64,000 nt of DNA, taken from positions 620,001 to 684,000 of the forward strand of contig JAOSJM010000005.1 in assembly GCA_027494165.1 (NCBI GenBank), read 5' to 3'. The notes under the pieces were generated by a model, which had not been told where the DNA came from, did not search any database, and worked only from the letters and a program-made list of their open reading frames with translations. Source of the DNA: Acidimicrobiia bacterium. Lineage in GTDB: Bacteria; Actinomycetota; Acidimicrobiia; IMCC26256; JAOSJM01. Position numbers and translations under genes: made by a program. Below, piece by piece: positions 48,242 through 57,212 of the stretch (within the stretch, counting starts at the first letter, position 1; each line of letters begins with the position of its first letter).

Positions 48242-49240
48242 ATGGCGACCACGGTGCCCGCGACCGACGAGCTCATGCACGAGGCCACCGACGACCCCCA
48301 GTTCAACGAGTCGATGTACTTCAACTTCGTGGACGGGAAGCGGGGGTTCTCGACGCTCATCCGCATGGGGAACCGCGTGAACGAGGGCCACGCCGAGGTC
48401 ACCGTCCTCCTGTACCTCCCCGACGGGGGTGCGGCCATCTTCTTCGACCGGTCCCCGATCGAGACCAACGACCGCTTCGACTCGGGCGGGCTGCGCTTCG
48501 ACGTCGTCGAGCCCCTCGAGCACGTGCGAGTCACCTTCGCGGGCGACGCTCACGTCCTCGCCGACGGGCGCGACCTCGCCGACCCGAAGCGGGCGTTCGC
48601 CGAGAGCCCGGTCCGCCCGGTCCGGCTCACCCTCGACTACGGCAGCATCGCCCTCTACGGCCTGGGCGAGGGCGACGACGCGATCGGTGGGATCGCCGGC
48701 GCCGAGGACAGCATCGCCACCGGCCACTACCAGGGGCCGTGCCGGGTCACGGGGACGGTGACGATCGGCGACGAGGACCACGCGGTCGAGGGCCTGGGGT
48801 TCCGCGACCACTCCTGGGGACCCCGCAAGTGGCAGGGTCCACGGTGGTGGCGCTGGATCTCCTGCCTGTGCGACGAGCAGAACGGGTTCGTCGCCTGGCT
48901 CACGAAGATCGGTGACACCGTCGCCCCGCCGCGCGGGATGGTGATGCGCGACGGGAACCTGTCGCTGGTCCGCTCGGCCGAGGTCACGAGCACCTACGAC
49001 CCCGACCTCCCCCACTACCCGGCCACGATGGACGTGACGCTGGGGACCGACGAGGGGGAGTGGAAGGCCCACGGCGAGCGCCTGACCCTGGTGCCGCTGC
49101 GCCACCGGCGGGAGGGGGTGACGGCCCGCCTCTCCGAGCTCGTCTGCCGCTACGACTTCGAGGGCCTCGAGGGCTACGGCATCTCCGAGTACCACGACCT
49201 CATGCTCGACGGCATCCCCGCCGGCATGGGCGAGGCCTGA
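48242..49240 (+). CDS. Conserved protein with RDHSWGPR motif (DUF7064-like)
   Basis: A 332-residue soluble protein, mostly beta strands. The conserved block LGFRDHSWGPRKWQGPRWW is the signature of a family seen near steroid and lipid catabolic genes in actinobacteria and reminiscent of the AttH/CrtC lipocalin-like fold. I cannot name a reaction. ATG at 48242 follows GGGAGACG. It is the first gene of a co-directional set (48242-52124) with EthD-like, phosphotransferase-like and SnoaL-like proteins, so a shared catabolic role is likely. Confidence 0.72.
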   Translation: MATTVPATDELMHEATDDPQFNESMYFNFVDGKRGFSTLIRMGNRVNEGHAEVTVLLYLPDGGAAIFFDRSPIETNDRFDSGGLRFDVVEPLEHVRVTFAGDAHVLADGRDLADPKRAFAESPVRPVRLTLDYGSIALYGLGEGDDAIGGIAGAEDSIATGHYQGPCRVTGTVTIGDEDHAVEGLGFRDHSWGPRKWQGPRWWRWISCLCDEQNGFVAWLTKIGDTVAPPRGMVMRDGNLSLVRSAEVTSTYDPDLPHYPATMDVTLGTDEGEWKAHGERLTLVPLRHRREGVTARLSELVCRYDFEGLEGYGISEYHDLMLDGIPAGMGEA

Positions 49241-49290
49241 GCCGCCAGGGGACCGATGGACCGCCGCCGGCCCCGTTCGGGCCACCCACG

Positions 49291-50043
49291 ATGACCACGG
49301 CGAAGTCCATCGCCCGCTTCGACCCGGTCACGACCCATCCGGTCGAGGAGAGCGAGCGCCACTACCGTGAGGTCCACTTCCCCTGGGCCCAGCGGATGCT
49401 GCGCGAGCGGCCCCAGGTGCTCACCTACCACACCAACCGGGTGCTGCGGCAGTACGACCTCCGGGCGGCGTGGAACCAGCGCCCGACCGCCTGGCGGTTC
49501 GTGCTCCTCACGTTCGAGCCCGGCCGTGGCCTCGAGCTCGACGGTGACACGGCCGAGCTGATCGCACGCGACCACCCGAACTGCCTGAGGAACCTGCGGA
49601 GCTGCCCGGTGGAGGAGACCTTGTTGCTCGACCGGCGGTGCGGCCAGACGTCGCTCCAGAAGTACCTCGTCGAGCTCGACCGGGCCCCCGGCGTCACGGC
49701 CGACGAGGCGGACCATCGGCTGGACGTGCTCGTCGACGGGCTCCTCGGGCACCTCGACCGCGCCTTCGGCGCCCGGCTCGTGCGCCGCAACCGGGTGCTC
49801 GGCGAGGGCGCCACCGTCCCGGTCGTCGAGGAGGGCCAGCGGGGCACGGGCGAGCTGCGGCCCGAGACCGACAAGCACGCCTACCTCGAGCTGTACTTCG
49901 ACGACACCGCCTGGGGCGACGAGCTGTTCGCCCGGACGGAGGTGCGCTCGCTCCTGCGCGACCGGTGCTTCTCGACCCTCGAGACGTACCACGTCGAGGA
50001 GCGCTGCGGGCTCGACCGCCGATCGACCACGGGAGCGCCATGA
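49291..50043 (+). CDS. Hypothetical protein, EthD/dimeric-barrel-like
   Basis: A 250-residue protein. Residues 15-50 (THPVEESERHYREVHFPWAQ, then VLTYHTNRVLRQYDL) have the ExxxHYxxxHxP pattern of EthD-type dimeric barrels. A possible second, divergent copy lies at KHAYLELYFDDTAWGDELF. The stop overlaps the next start by 4 bp (ATGA). Function unknown. Confidence 0.65.
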   Translation: MTTAKSIARFDPVTTHPVEESERHYREVHFPWAQRMLRERPQVLTYHTNRVLRQYDLRAAWNQRPTAWRFVLLTFEPGRGLELDGDTAELIARDHPNCLRNLRSCPVEETLLLDRRCGQTSLQKYLVELDRAPGVTADEADHRLDVLVDGLLGHLDRAFGARLVRRNRVLGEGATVPVVEEGQRGTGELRPETDKHAYLELYFDDTAWGDELFARTEVRSLLRDRCFSTLETYHVEERCGLDRRSTTGAP

Positions 50044-50591
50044 GACCGTACCCGGACGAGATCCTGCGCAGCATGCGCGACACCCTCGACCAGTCCATCA
50101 TCCCGAACCTGCGCGACCAGTGGGCCGTCTACGCGGCCAAGGTGATGGACAAGATGATGGAGCACCTCGAGATCCGCTGGCGGCGCGAGGCCCCCCTCCT
50201 CGCCGAGGACACCGAGGACCTGCTCGGCGTCCTCTCCGGGCTGCGCGACGCGCTCGGCGGCCCGGCCCTGGCCGGCCACGACGGCCTCGCCGGGCTCCGG
50301 GGCCGCGTCGACGCCGGCGTGGCGGAAGCCGTGGACCGGCCCGCCGACCCCACCTCGATCGTGAGCCTCACCGAGCACAACGAGGCGCTCCGGCGCCTGG
50401 TCGTCGACGCCATCGAGGCGATGGACGCGGCGGCCGCCGCGGAGCCGGGGCTGGGAGAGGTCCTGGCGGCACCCCGCGAGGACATCCGGTGCTACCTGCG
50501 CCGCGAGCTCGACCGCGACGTGGAGCTGGCCCGTCCCACGTTCATGTCGTTCGCACCCCCGAAACCCAAGAAGGCCGGGGCGAAGGGCTGA
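50040..50591 (+). CDS. Hypothetical helical protein
   Basis: A 183-residue all-helical soluble protein (LRSMRDTLDQSIIPNLRDQW, VVDAIEAMDAAAAAEPGLGE) ending in a basic KPKKAGAKG tail. It is translationally coupled to the preceding EthD-like gene through ATGA and precedes the phosphotransferase-like gene by 30 bp. In actinobacteria small helical proteins next to APH-like phosphotransferases occur repeatedly, but I do not recognise this family with confidence. Confidence 0.65.
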   Translation: MRPYPDEILRSMRDTLDQSIIPNLRDQWAVYAAKVMDKMMEHLEIRWRREAPLLAEDTEDLLGVLSGLRDALGGPALAGHDGLAGLRGRVDAGVAEAVDRPADPTSIVSLTEHNEALRRLVVDAIEAMDAAAAAEPGLGEVLAAPREDIRCYLRRELDRDVELARPTFMSFAPPKPKKAGAKG

Positions 50592-50621
50592 CCGCCGTCC
50601 CCCGGCCCACGAGGAGGACCC

Positions 50622-51638
50622 ATGCCCCAGACCGCACCGCCCGACGAGGAGCGGGTCCAGGCGTACTTCCGGCACCGCATGCCCGAGGCTGCCGACCTGC
50701 GGGTGACGAACCTCCACCGCAACGTCGGTGGCATGTCGCGCGAGACCTGGTTCGCCGACCTCCAGTGGGTCGAGGACGGCGCGACTCGCGAGGAGAGCTA
50801 CATCATCCGGGCCGACCACCCCGACGGCTCGGTCGTGCCCCACCCCCTCGAGCGGGAGTTCAAGATCCACGCCGCGCTCCAGCACACCGACCTGCCGGTG
50901 GCCCGGCCCTACTGGTACGAGGAGGACGTGTCCTGGATCGGCCGGGCCCCCTTCTACGTGCGGGAAGCCCTGGAGGGGACCTCGGCGCCCAAGGAGCTCT
51001 ACGCGCCGGGGAAGGAGGAACGGCGGCGGCGGATCGGCCGGCAGCTCGCCGAGCTGCTCGCCAGGGTCCACACGTGCGACTGGGAGGCGGCCGGCTTCGG
51101 TTCGTTCATGGCGGTCCCCGAGACGGCCGAGGACTGCGCGCTGCTCGAGCTGTCGTTCTGGGAGCAGGTCTTCCGGGCCGACCGGCCCGAGGCCAAGCCG
51201 GTGATGGCGGAGCTGTTCTCCTGGCTTCGCCGCAACGCCCCCCGCGACGTCGAGCGGGTCAGCCTGGTGTGGGGCGACGTCGGGGTGGGGAACTTCATCT
51301 ACCGCGACGACGAGATCGTGGGGCTCACCGACTGGGAGCAGGGCCACCTCGGCGACGCGATGAAGGACATCGCCTTCGCCCTGTGGCGGGGCCTCGACCA
51401 CCTCATCCCCCGCGAGGAGCTCTTCGAGGTCTACGAGGCGGCGGGCGGCCCGAAGATCGACCAGGAGCGGATCCACTACTACACGGTGTTCATCAACGCC
51501 GAGAACTGCTCCACCTCGGACCACGCGCTCAAGGGGTTCCTCCAGGGCAGGAACGCCGACATCACCATGGCCCGGCTCACCCTGGGGTTCCCCTGGCAGT
51601 GCCAGGACCAGGGGCTGCGGGAGATCGGCTACGGCTGA
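50622..51638 (+). CDS. APH-family phosphotransferase
   Basis: A 338-residue kinase-fold protein of the aminoglycoside phosphotransferase/choline kinase group. The nucleotide loop region is NLHRNVGGMSRETWF, the catalytic loop is SLVWGDVGVGNFIY, and the metal Asp is in LTDWEQGHLGD. Where most relatives have His-Gly-Asp in the catalytic loop, this one has Trp-Gly-Asp; the Asp and the later Asn are kept. Actinobacterial homologues sit in lipid and steroid degradation loci and their substrate is unknown. Antibiotic resistance is not implied. ATG follows GAGGAGGACCC. Confidence 0.85.
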   Translation: MPQTAPPDEERVQAYFRHRMPEAADLRVTNLHRNVGGMSRETWFADLQWVEDGATREESYIIRADHPDGSVVPHPLEREFKIHAALQHTDLPVARPYWYEEDVSWIGRAPFYVREALEGTSAPKELYAPGKEERRRRIGRQLAELLARVHTCDWEAAGFGSFMAVPETAEDCALLELSFWEQVFRADRPEAKPVMAELFSWLRRNAPRDVERVSLVWGDVGVGNFIYRDDEIVGLTDWEQGHLGDAMKDIAFALWRGLDHLIPREELFEVYEAAGGPKIDQERIHYYTVFINAENCSTSDHALKGFLQGRNADITMARLTLGFPWQCQDQGLREIGYG

Positions 51639-51677
51639 CCAACGGCTCGTCGCCGGCACGACACGAGGGGAGACGAC

Positions 51678-52124
51678 ATGGGTGGCGGCCTCGAGGACCT
51701 CGCGGACCGGCTCGCGATCACCGACCTGCTCTATCGGTACGCGGCCGCGCTCGACGACCGCGACTGGGCCCTGCTGGCGACGTGCTTCACCCCCGACGCG
51801 GTGGCGATCTACGGCGGCCGGGCGGGAACCAACGAGGGCTTCCCGGCGATCGAGGCGACGTGCCGGCGATCCCTCGAGCCGCTCGACGCCAGCCAGCACA
51901 TCGTCACGAACCCGCAGGTCACCGTCGAGGGCGACGCCGCCCGCTCCCGCTGCTACCTCCAGGCCCAGCACGTGAAGCGCGGCACCGAGGGCGGCGACAA
52001 CTTCACCGTCGCCGGCAGCTACCTCGACCGCCTCGTCCGCACCCCCGACGGCTGGAGGATCGCCGAGCGGCGCCTCGAGGTCACCTGGGTCGACGGCAAC
52101 CCGACCGTCCTGGGCTGGGCCTGA
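51678..52124 (+). CDS. SnoaL-like/NTF2-fold protein
   Basis: A 148-residue NTF2-like protein. LEDLADRLAITDLLYRYAAA, then LDDRDWALLATCFTPDAV is the N-terminal helical signature of the SnoaL_4 group, followed by strands such as ASQHIVTNPQVTVEGDAARS. The fold forms a pocket used by ketosteroid isomerases, dehydratases and non-enzymatic binders. ATG follows GAGGGGAGACGAC. Last gene of the set that starts at 48242. Confidence 0.88.
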   Translation: MGGGLEDLADRLAITDLLYRYAAALDDRDWALLATCFTPDAVAIYGGRAGTNEGFPAIEATCRRSLEPLDASQHIVTNPQVTVEGDAARSRCYLQAQHVKRGTEGGDNFTVAGSYLDRLVRTPDGWRIAERRLEVTWVDGNPTVLGWA

Positions 52125-52172
52125 ACCCGCGACGGGCCTGGGACCGAGGGGAGCTCTCTCGCCGGCCACTCG

Positions 52173-53734
52173 CTACGAGCGCCCTCCCGTCTCGCGGCGG
52201 GCGCGATCGCGCAGCTCGCGCTTCAGCACCTTCCCGAGGGCGGTTCGGGGGAGCTGGTCGCTCTCGACGAGCTCGACCTGTTCCAGCCGCTTGTACGCGG
52301 CGAGACGCTCCCCCACGAGCTCGAGGAGCTCGCCGGCCGGCACCTGCTGACCCGGGACGAGGACGACGAAGGCCTTCGGGACCTCGCCGAGTCGCTCGTC
52401 GGGGATGCCCACGACATAGGCCTCGTCGACGGCCGGGTGTGAGAGCAGGACCCGCTCGATCTCGGCGGGGAAGACGTTGTTCCCGCCGCGGATGATCATG
52501 TCCTTCTTCCGGTCGACGATGTGCAGGTACCCGTCGTCGTCGACCACGCCGACGTCGCCCGTGTGGAAGAAGCCGTCGCGCAGGGCGGCGGCGGTGGCCT
52601 CCGCGTTGCGCCAGTAGCCCCGCATGGGCCGGTAGGTGAGCTCCCCCACACTCCCCGGGTCGGGGCCGATACGCACCTCGCCCGGGGTCCCCGCCGGCTG
52701 CGGCGTCCCGTCGTCGTCCACCACCTGGAGCCGGATGTGCGGGAGCGGCAGGCCGACGGCGGTCTCCCTGACCGGCCGGTCGAGCGGGTCCATCGTGACG
52801 GCGTTGGGCGCCTCGGTCATCCCGTAGGCCTGGAGGAGTCGCAGCCCGAACCGGCCCTCCACCGCGGTGCGGACGTGATGCGGGCACGGCGCTGCCCCGT
52901 AGGTCACGTACCGCACCGACGAGAACGCGCCGGCCGCGTCCCCTCCATCCGGCTGAGGTCGTGCAGCAGCGTCGGGACGAACGCGAAGAACGCCGGGCGT
53001 CGCGCCCGGACCGTCTCGACGAAGCGCTCGGGCTCGAATCGCTCCAGGAGCACCGCCGTGCTCCCCAGGTACCAGGCGAACACGATCCCGATGAGGGAGG
53101 CGTTCGAGTGGAAGCACGGCAGCACCTGCAGGACGTTGTCGTCACGCCCCAGATCGAGGTAGCGAGCCAGGGCCTCCATCGAGACCACCACGTTCGCGTG
53201 GTCGAGCATCGCGCCCTTGGGGAACCCGGTCGTGCCCGACGTGTACGCGATCACCGCGAGGTCGTCGGCCGCGACCTCGGCCGCCCTCGCGCCCGGGTCG
53301 CCCAGCTCGAGCAGCTCCTCGAAGGAGACGGTCCCGGGGACATCGCACGTTCCCGCCACCACGACCGCGCGGAGATCGGGCAGGCGATCCCGCACCCCCG
53401 AGATCACCGCTGCCGTCTCCGGGGACGCGACCACGGCGGTGGCCCGCGAGTCGCCGAGGACGAACTCGACCTCCTCGGCCCGGAACATGGTGTTGATCGG
53501 CACCTCGACCGCTCCGGCCTTCCAGGTCCCGTGGGTGGTGAAGTGGAACTCGGGCCAGTTGGGGAGCATGCAGCCCACCCGGTCGCCCGGCTCCACCCCG
53601 AGGCGGGCCAGCCCCGAGGCGACGCGGCTCGTGACGGCGTCGACGTCGCCGTAGCTCCACTCCCGGTCCTCGAAGGTGAGGGCGAGCCGGTCGGGCTCCT
53701 TCGCGTGACCCTGGAGCCACCGGGCGATGTTCAT
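52173..53734 (-). CDS. Fatty acyl-CoA ligase (frameshifted)
   Basis: AMP-forming acyl-CoA synthetase of about 520 residues. The first part (MNIARWLQGHAKEPDRLAL) holds the P-loop IAYTSGTTGFPKGAML. The second part holds YGAAPCPHH, LQAYGMTEAPN, DGFFHTGDVGVVDDDGYL, DRKKDMIIRGGNNVFP and the C-terminal PRTALGKVLKREL with the catalytic Lys. The break near 52945 is a G4 run where G5 would join RMEG to DAAGAFSSVRY. ATG at 53734. A TGACGTCA palindrome lies about 50 bp upstream. Confidence 0.9.
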
Positions 53735-53785
53735 GCCGTGCTCCGCCCCTCCCGAGCGCCGCCGCGTCCCCACCGAGATGGCACT

Positions 53786-53793
53786 TGACGTCA
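53786..53793. promoter_or_regulatory. TGACGTCA palindrome between divergent genes
   Basis: An 8-bp palindrome inside CTTGACGTCATACGG, 52 bp upstream of the acyl-CoA ligase ATG and 119 bp upstream of the divergent membrane protein. A related TTGACGTGA is present about 50 bp upstream of the 48242 gene. It could be an operator, but the site is short. Confidence 0.3.
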
Positions 53794-53911
53794 TACGGCA
53801 GATATGGCGAGTGTAGGAACGGCGTCGCGACCGGTCAACGGTCCGACCGGACCCGCGACCTCGCACCCAGGCACGTCCCACCGCCCTCTCCCCCGCCGCT
53901 ACGGTCGGGGC

Positions 53912-55032
53912 ATGGGCGTCGCCGCGGGCCCCGGGCCCGAACCCCACCGTCCGAGCCCCCCGCTCGACGAGGTCATCGAGGAGGCCATCGAGCGGGCGGC
54001 CCGGGTCCGCCCGTCCCGCCGGAGCGTGGCGGGGCGGGTGGCCCTGCTCACGATCACCGCGGTCTCGCTGTACCTGCTCGCCCCCGGCTCATCGAGGTGC
54101 TCTCGTCGTGGCCGCGCCTGGTCGAGCTCGACCCGGTCTGGTTCGTCCTGATGCTGGCGGCGGAGTCGGGGAGCTTCGTGTGCGTGTGGGCCCTGCAGCG
54201 GGTCGCCCTCCGTACCGACGACTGGTTCGCGGTGGGCGCGTCGCAGCTCGCCGGCAACGCCTTCAGCCGGGTCGTCCCCGGCGGCGTCGCCGCCGGCGGT
54301 GCGCTCCAGTTCCGCATGCTCTCCGACGCCGGGGTCCCGACGACGACGGCGGTGACGGGGCTCACCGCCGTCTCGCTCCTCCAGATCGCGACCGTGCTCG
54401 CGCTGCCCGTGCTGAGCCTCCCCGCCGTCCTCGGCGGCACGCCGGTGAACCGCGGCCTGGCCCAGGCGGCCTGGATCGGTGGCGGCGTGTTCGTCCTCAT
54501 GTTCGTGCTCGGTGCCGTGCTGCTCACGACCGACTGGCCCCTCCGGGCCACGGGACGGGCGACCCAGCAACTCCGCAATCGCCTCCGCCCGCACCACGCG
54601 CCGATCGACGATCTCCCGGATCGCCTGGTCCACGAGCGCGACCTCATCCGGGGCGCCCTGGGCTCGGGGTGGAAAGAGGCCCTCCTCGCCTCCGTCGGGA
54701 AGTGGGGCCTCGACTACCTGGCGCTGGTCGCCGCGCTGATGGCCGTAGGGGCTCGTCCGAACCCCTCGCTCGTCCTCCTCGCGTACGTGGCCGCGGCGGT
54801 GTTGAGCATGATCCCGTTCACCCCCGGCGGGCTCGGCTTCGTCGAGGCCGGGCTCAGCGCGACGCTCACTCTCGCCGGAGTCGGAGCCGGCCACGCCGTC
54901 CTCGCGACCCTGGCCTACCGGCTCGTCTCGTACTGGCTTCCCCTGCCGGCCGGTCTCGTGGCCGCACGCCTCTTCCGCCGCCGCTACCCGCGCCGGGCGT
55001 TGCGGTCGGGCGCGCGATCCGGTCCCGACTAG
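53912..55032 (+). CDS. Lysylphosphatidylglycerol synthase TM-region (YbhN/UPF0104) protein (frameshifted)
   Basis: Integral membrane protein of about 374 residues. After a cytoplasmic N-terminus (LDEVIEEAIERAARVRPSRR) the first helix is VALLTITAVSLYLLAP, and the frame resumes as RLIEVLSSWPRLVELD once a sixth C is added to the C5 run near 54085. The LPG_synthase_TM signature includes AGNAFSRVVPGGVAAGGALQ and AVLSMIPFTPGGLGFVEAGL. This family flips or transports lipids or moves lipid-linked intermediates. It lacks the catalytic domain of MprF. Confidence 0.85.
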
Positions 55033-55042
55033 AACGGGTTCT
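55031..55042. promoter_or_regulatory. Palindrome AGAACGGGTTCT, candidate operator
   Basis: Arms AGAAC and GTTCT around GG, inside CTAGAACGGGTTCTCGG, at the very end of the membrane protein gene and about 95 bp upstream of the acyl-CoA dehydrogenase. The same arms occur at 36864-36875. Confidence 0.45.
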
Positions 55043-55103
55043 CGGAGGGGGCACGCCTTCGGCCCACACGCGCACGACCTTTGCGGCTCGAGCCGGCGAA
55101 CCG

Positions 55104-55115
55104 TAACGTGTTCTA
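55104..55115. promoter_or_regulatory. AACGTGTTCTA half-palindrome, candidate operator
   Basis: TAACGTGTTCTA keeps the AAC-N2-GTTCT core of the two better palindromes and sits 20 bp upstream of the dehydrogenase ATG, where a repressor would block the promoter or ribosome. On the minus strand it reads TAGAACACGTTA, close to the mycobacterial KstR operator. Confidence 0.4.
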
Positions 55116-55135
55116 ACCCGGGAGAGGAGGCGGCG

Positions 55136-56335
55136 ATGGCGGTGGACGTGCTCGAGGTCGACCTCTCCGACGAGGACCGCGAGGTCGTCGGGCTCGCCCG
55201 CCGGTTCGCCCAGGAGGTGCTCCGGCCGGCCGGAGCCGCGCTCGACCGCCTCCCCGACCCGGCCGACGTGATCGCCCCGGGATCGCCGCTCTGGGAGGTC
55301 TACGACCGCTACGAGGAGACGGGGCTCGGGGATCTCGGGACCGCCGACGGCGACCCGGTCGCCCGCGCCCGCCTGGCCGCCGCGGTGAGCGAGGAGCTCT
55401 CGGCCGGCGACGTCGGGCTGGCCATCACCCTGGGGCTCTCCCGCTTCGCCCAGCCGTGGATCGAGATGACCGGCAACGCCGCGCTGATCGAGCGCTTCTG
55501 CGCCTCCGGCACCCGCACGATCGGGTGCTGGGCCGTCACCGAGCCCGACCACGGCAGCGACAGCATCACGTTCAGCGAGCCCCACTTCTCCGACCCGGCG
55601 CTGCGGGCCAACTGCATCGCCCGGGCCGACGGCGACGGCTGGGTGATCTCGGGCCAGAAGGCGGCGTGGGTCTCCAACGGCTCGATCGCCGACGTCATCG
55701 TGCTGTTCTGCACGGTCGGCGGGGAGCGCGGCTTCCACGGCGGCGGGGCGTTCGTCGTGCCCGCCGACCTCCCGGGCGTGGAACGACCCCGACCGCTCGA
55801 CAAGCTCGGGCAGCGTTCCCTCAACCAGGGCGAGATCTGGTTCCGCGACGTGCGGGTCCCCGCGGACCACATGGTGGTGGGGCCCGAGGTCTACGCGCTG
55901 GCCCTGGAGGGGATGCTGGCCCACGCCAACGCGGCCATGGGCCAGCTCTTCGTGGGCGTGGCCCGGTCCGCCTACGAGCTCGCGCTGTCCTACGCGAAGG
56001 AGCGGGTGCAGGGCGGCGTCCCGATCATCGAGCACCAGAGCGTGAAGGCCCGGCTCTTCCACATGTTCACCCAGGTCGAGGCGGCCCGGGCGCTCGCCCG
56101 GCGGGTCGCCGCGCACAACGCGGCGAACCCGCCCCGCATCGAGTGCTCCATCGCCTCGAAGGTGCTGGCCACCGGCACCGCCTTCGAGGTGGCGAGCGCG
56201 GCCCTCCAGATCTTCGGGGGCAACGGGCTGAGCCGCGAGTACCCGATCGAGAAGATCTTCCGCGACGCGCGGGCGTCGCTGATCGAGGACGGCTGCAACG
56301 AGGTGCTGGGGCTCGTCGGGGCGACGAAGCTCTGA
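55136..56335 (+). CDS. Acyl-CoA dehydrogenase
   Basis: A 399-residue acyl-CoA dehydrogenase. It has WAVTEPDHGSDSITFSEPHF, GQKAAWVSNGSIADV, IIEHQSVKARLFHMFTQVEA and LQIFGGNGLSREYPIEKIFR. The C-terminal position of the catalytic Glu loop reads LIEDGCNEVLGL instead of the common YEGTxxI, so its catalytic base may differ. ATG at 55136 follows GGGAGAGGAGG. It opens a co-directional run of dehydrogenase, nitroreductase, thiolase, CoA ligase and exporter, with short gaps, and has two AAC-N2-GTT palindromes upstream. Confidence 0.92.
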   Translation: MAVDVLEVDLSDEDREVVGLARRFAQEVLRPAGAALDRLPDPADVIAPGSPLWEVYDRYEETGLGDLGTADGDPVARARLAAAVSEELSAGDVGLAITLGLSRFAQPWIEMTGNAALIERFCASGTRTIGCWAVTEPDHGSDSITFSEPHFSDPALRANCIARADGDGWVISGQKAAWVSNGSIADVIVLFCTVGGERGFHGGGAFVVPADLPGVERPRPLDKLGQRSLNQGEIWFRDVRVPADHMVVGPEVYALALEGMLAHANAAMGQLFVGVARSAYELALSYAKERVQGGVPIIEHQSVKARLFHMFTQVEAARALARRVAAHNAANPPRIECSIASKVLATGTAFEVASAALQIFGGNGLSREYPIEKIFRDARASLIEDGCNEVLGLVGATKL

Positions 56336-56405
56336 GGTCCGGGCCGCCGTGGAACCGATCCGCCGGGCGACCCCGCCCCGGGGCCCGAGGTGCGTGGAGG
56401 ATTCG

Positions 56406-57197
56406 ATGGAGCTGAGCGAGGCGATCGGGCGGCGGCGGTCCACCCGCTTCCTGCTGCCCCACAAACCGGTCGAGCGCCACAAGATCCAGCGGATGCTCGA
56501 GGCGGCCCGGCTGGCGTCGCACTGGGGGAACGCGAGCACCCTCCGGGCCGTCGTCGTGTTCCGCGACGAGGCGCCCGACGAGGTGATCGAGACCCTCGCC
56601 TCTCCCGTCGCCGGGTACCAGGCCCGGCTCGCCCCCGTGCTGATCGTGTGGTTCCTCGACACCGCCGCCGTCGACGAGCAGCACGACCGCCTCCGCGAGC
56701 TCGTCGACGCCGGTGTCCTCGGCTACGGGCCCGACCGCCGGCGGGCCCTCGAGGAGGTGCTCATCCCCGTGTTCTCGAAGGAGACGCTCGAGCACCTCAA
56801 GCAGCCGGGCCTCAACGAGATGGACTGCGGCCAGGGCATCGCGCAGGCGACCCTCGTGGCCTTCGCCCAGGGCCTCGCCACGTGCCTGCTGGGCACGGCC
56901 AACCCGGAGCGGATCCGCAAGGGCCTCGGGATGCCCGAGAGCTGCCGCTTCCTCGTGACCCAGACCGTCGGCTACCCGGCCGAGAGCCCCGAGGCGGGCG
57001 GGCAGCGGCCCCGCCGGCCCTTCGAGGAGCTGTTCCACCTCAACGCGTACGGCAACGCCTTCCCCCGCGACCCCGCGGTCGTGGAAGACCTGCGCCGCGA
57101 GGGGATGATCCAGGACCCCGCCCCGCTGCCGTGGCGCGAGGAGGAGCTGGAGGTCCTGACCCGGGGCCTCGGCCTCGACGGGAACGGGATCCTGTAG
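56406..57197 (+). CDS. Nitroreductase family protein
   Basis: FMN-dependent oxidoreductase of 263 residues. The N-terminus ELSEAIGRRRSTRFLLP contains the FMN-phosphate-binding RRSxR, followed by MLEAARLASHWGNAST. Later GIAQATLVAFAQGLATCLLG and VTQTVGYPAES are typical of NfnB-like nitroreductases. ATG at 56406 follows GGAGGATTCG. The natural substrate is probably an enoyl- or quinone-type intermediate of the operon pathway (inference), not a nitro compound. Confidence 0.88.
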   Translation: MELSEAIGRRRSTRFLLPHKPVERHKIQRMLEAARLASHWGNASTLRAVVVFRDEAPDEVIETLASPVAGYQARLAPVLIVWFLDTAAVDEQHDRLRELVDAGVLGYGPDRRRALEEVLIPVFSKETLEHLKQPGLNEMDCGQGIAQATLVAFAQGLATCLLGTANPERIRKGLGMPESCRFLVTQTVGYPAESPEAGGQRPRRPFEELFHLNAYGNAFPRDPAVVEDLRREGMIQDPAPLPWREEELEVLTRGLGLDGNGIL

Positions 57198-57212
57198 AGA
57201 GAGGGCGTCACG

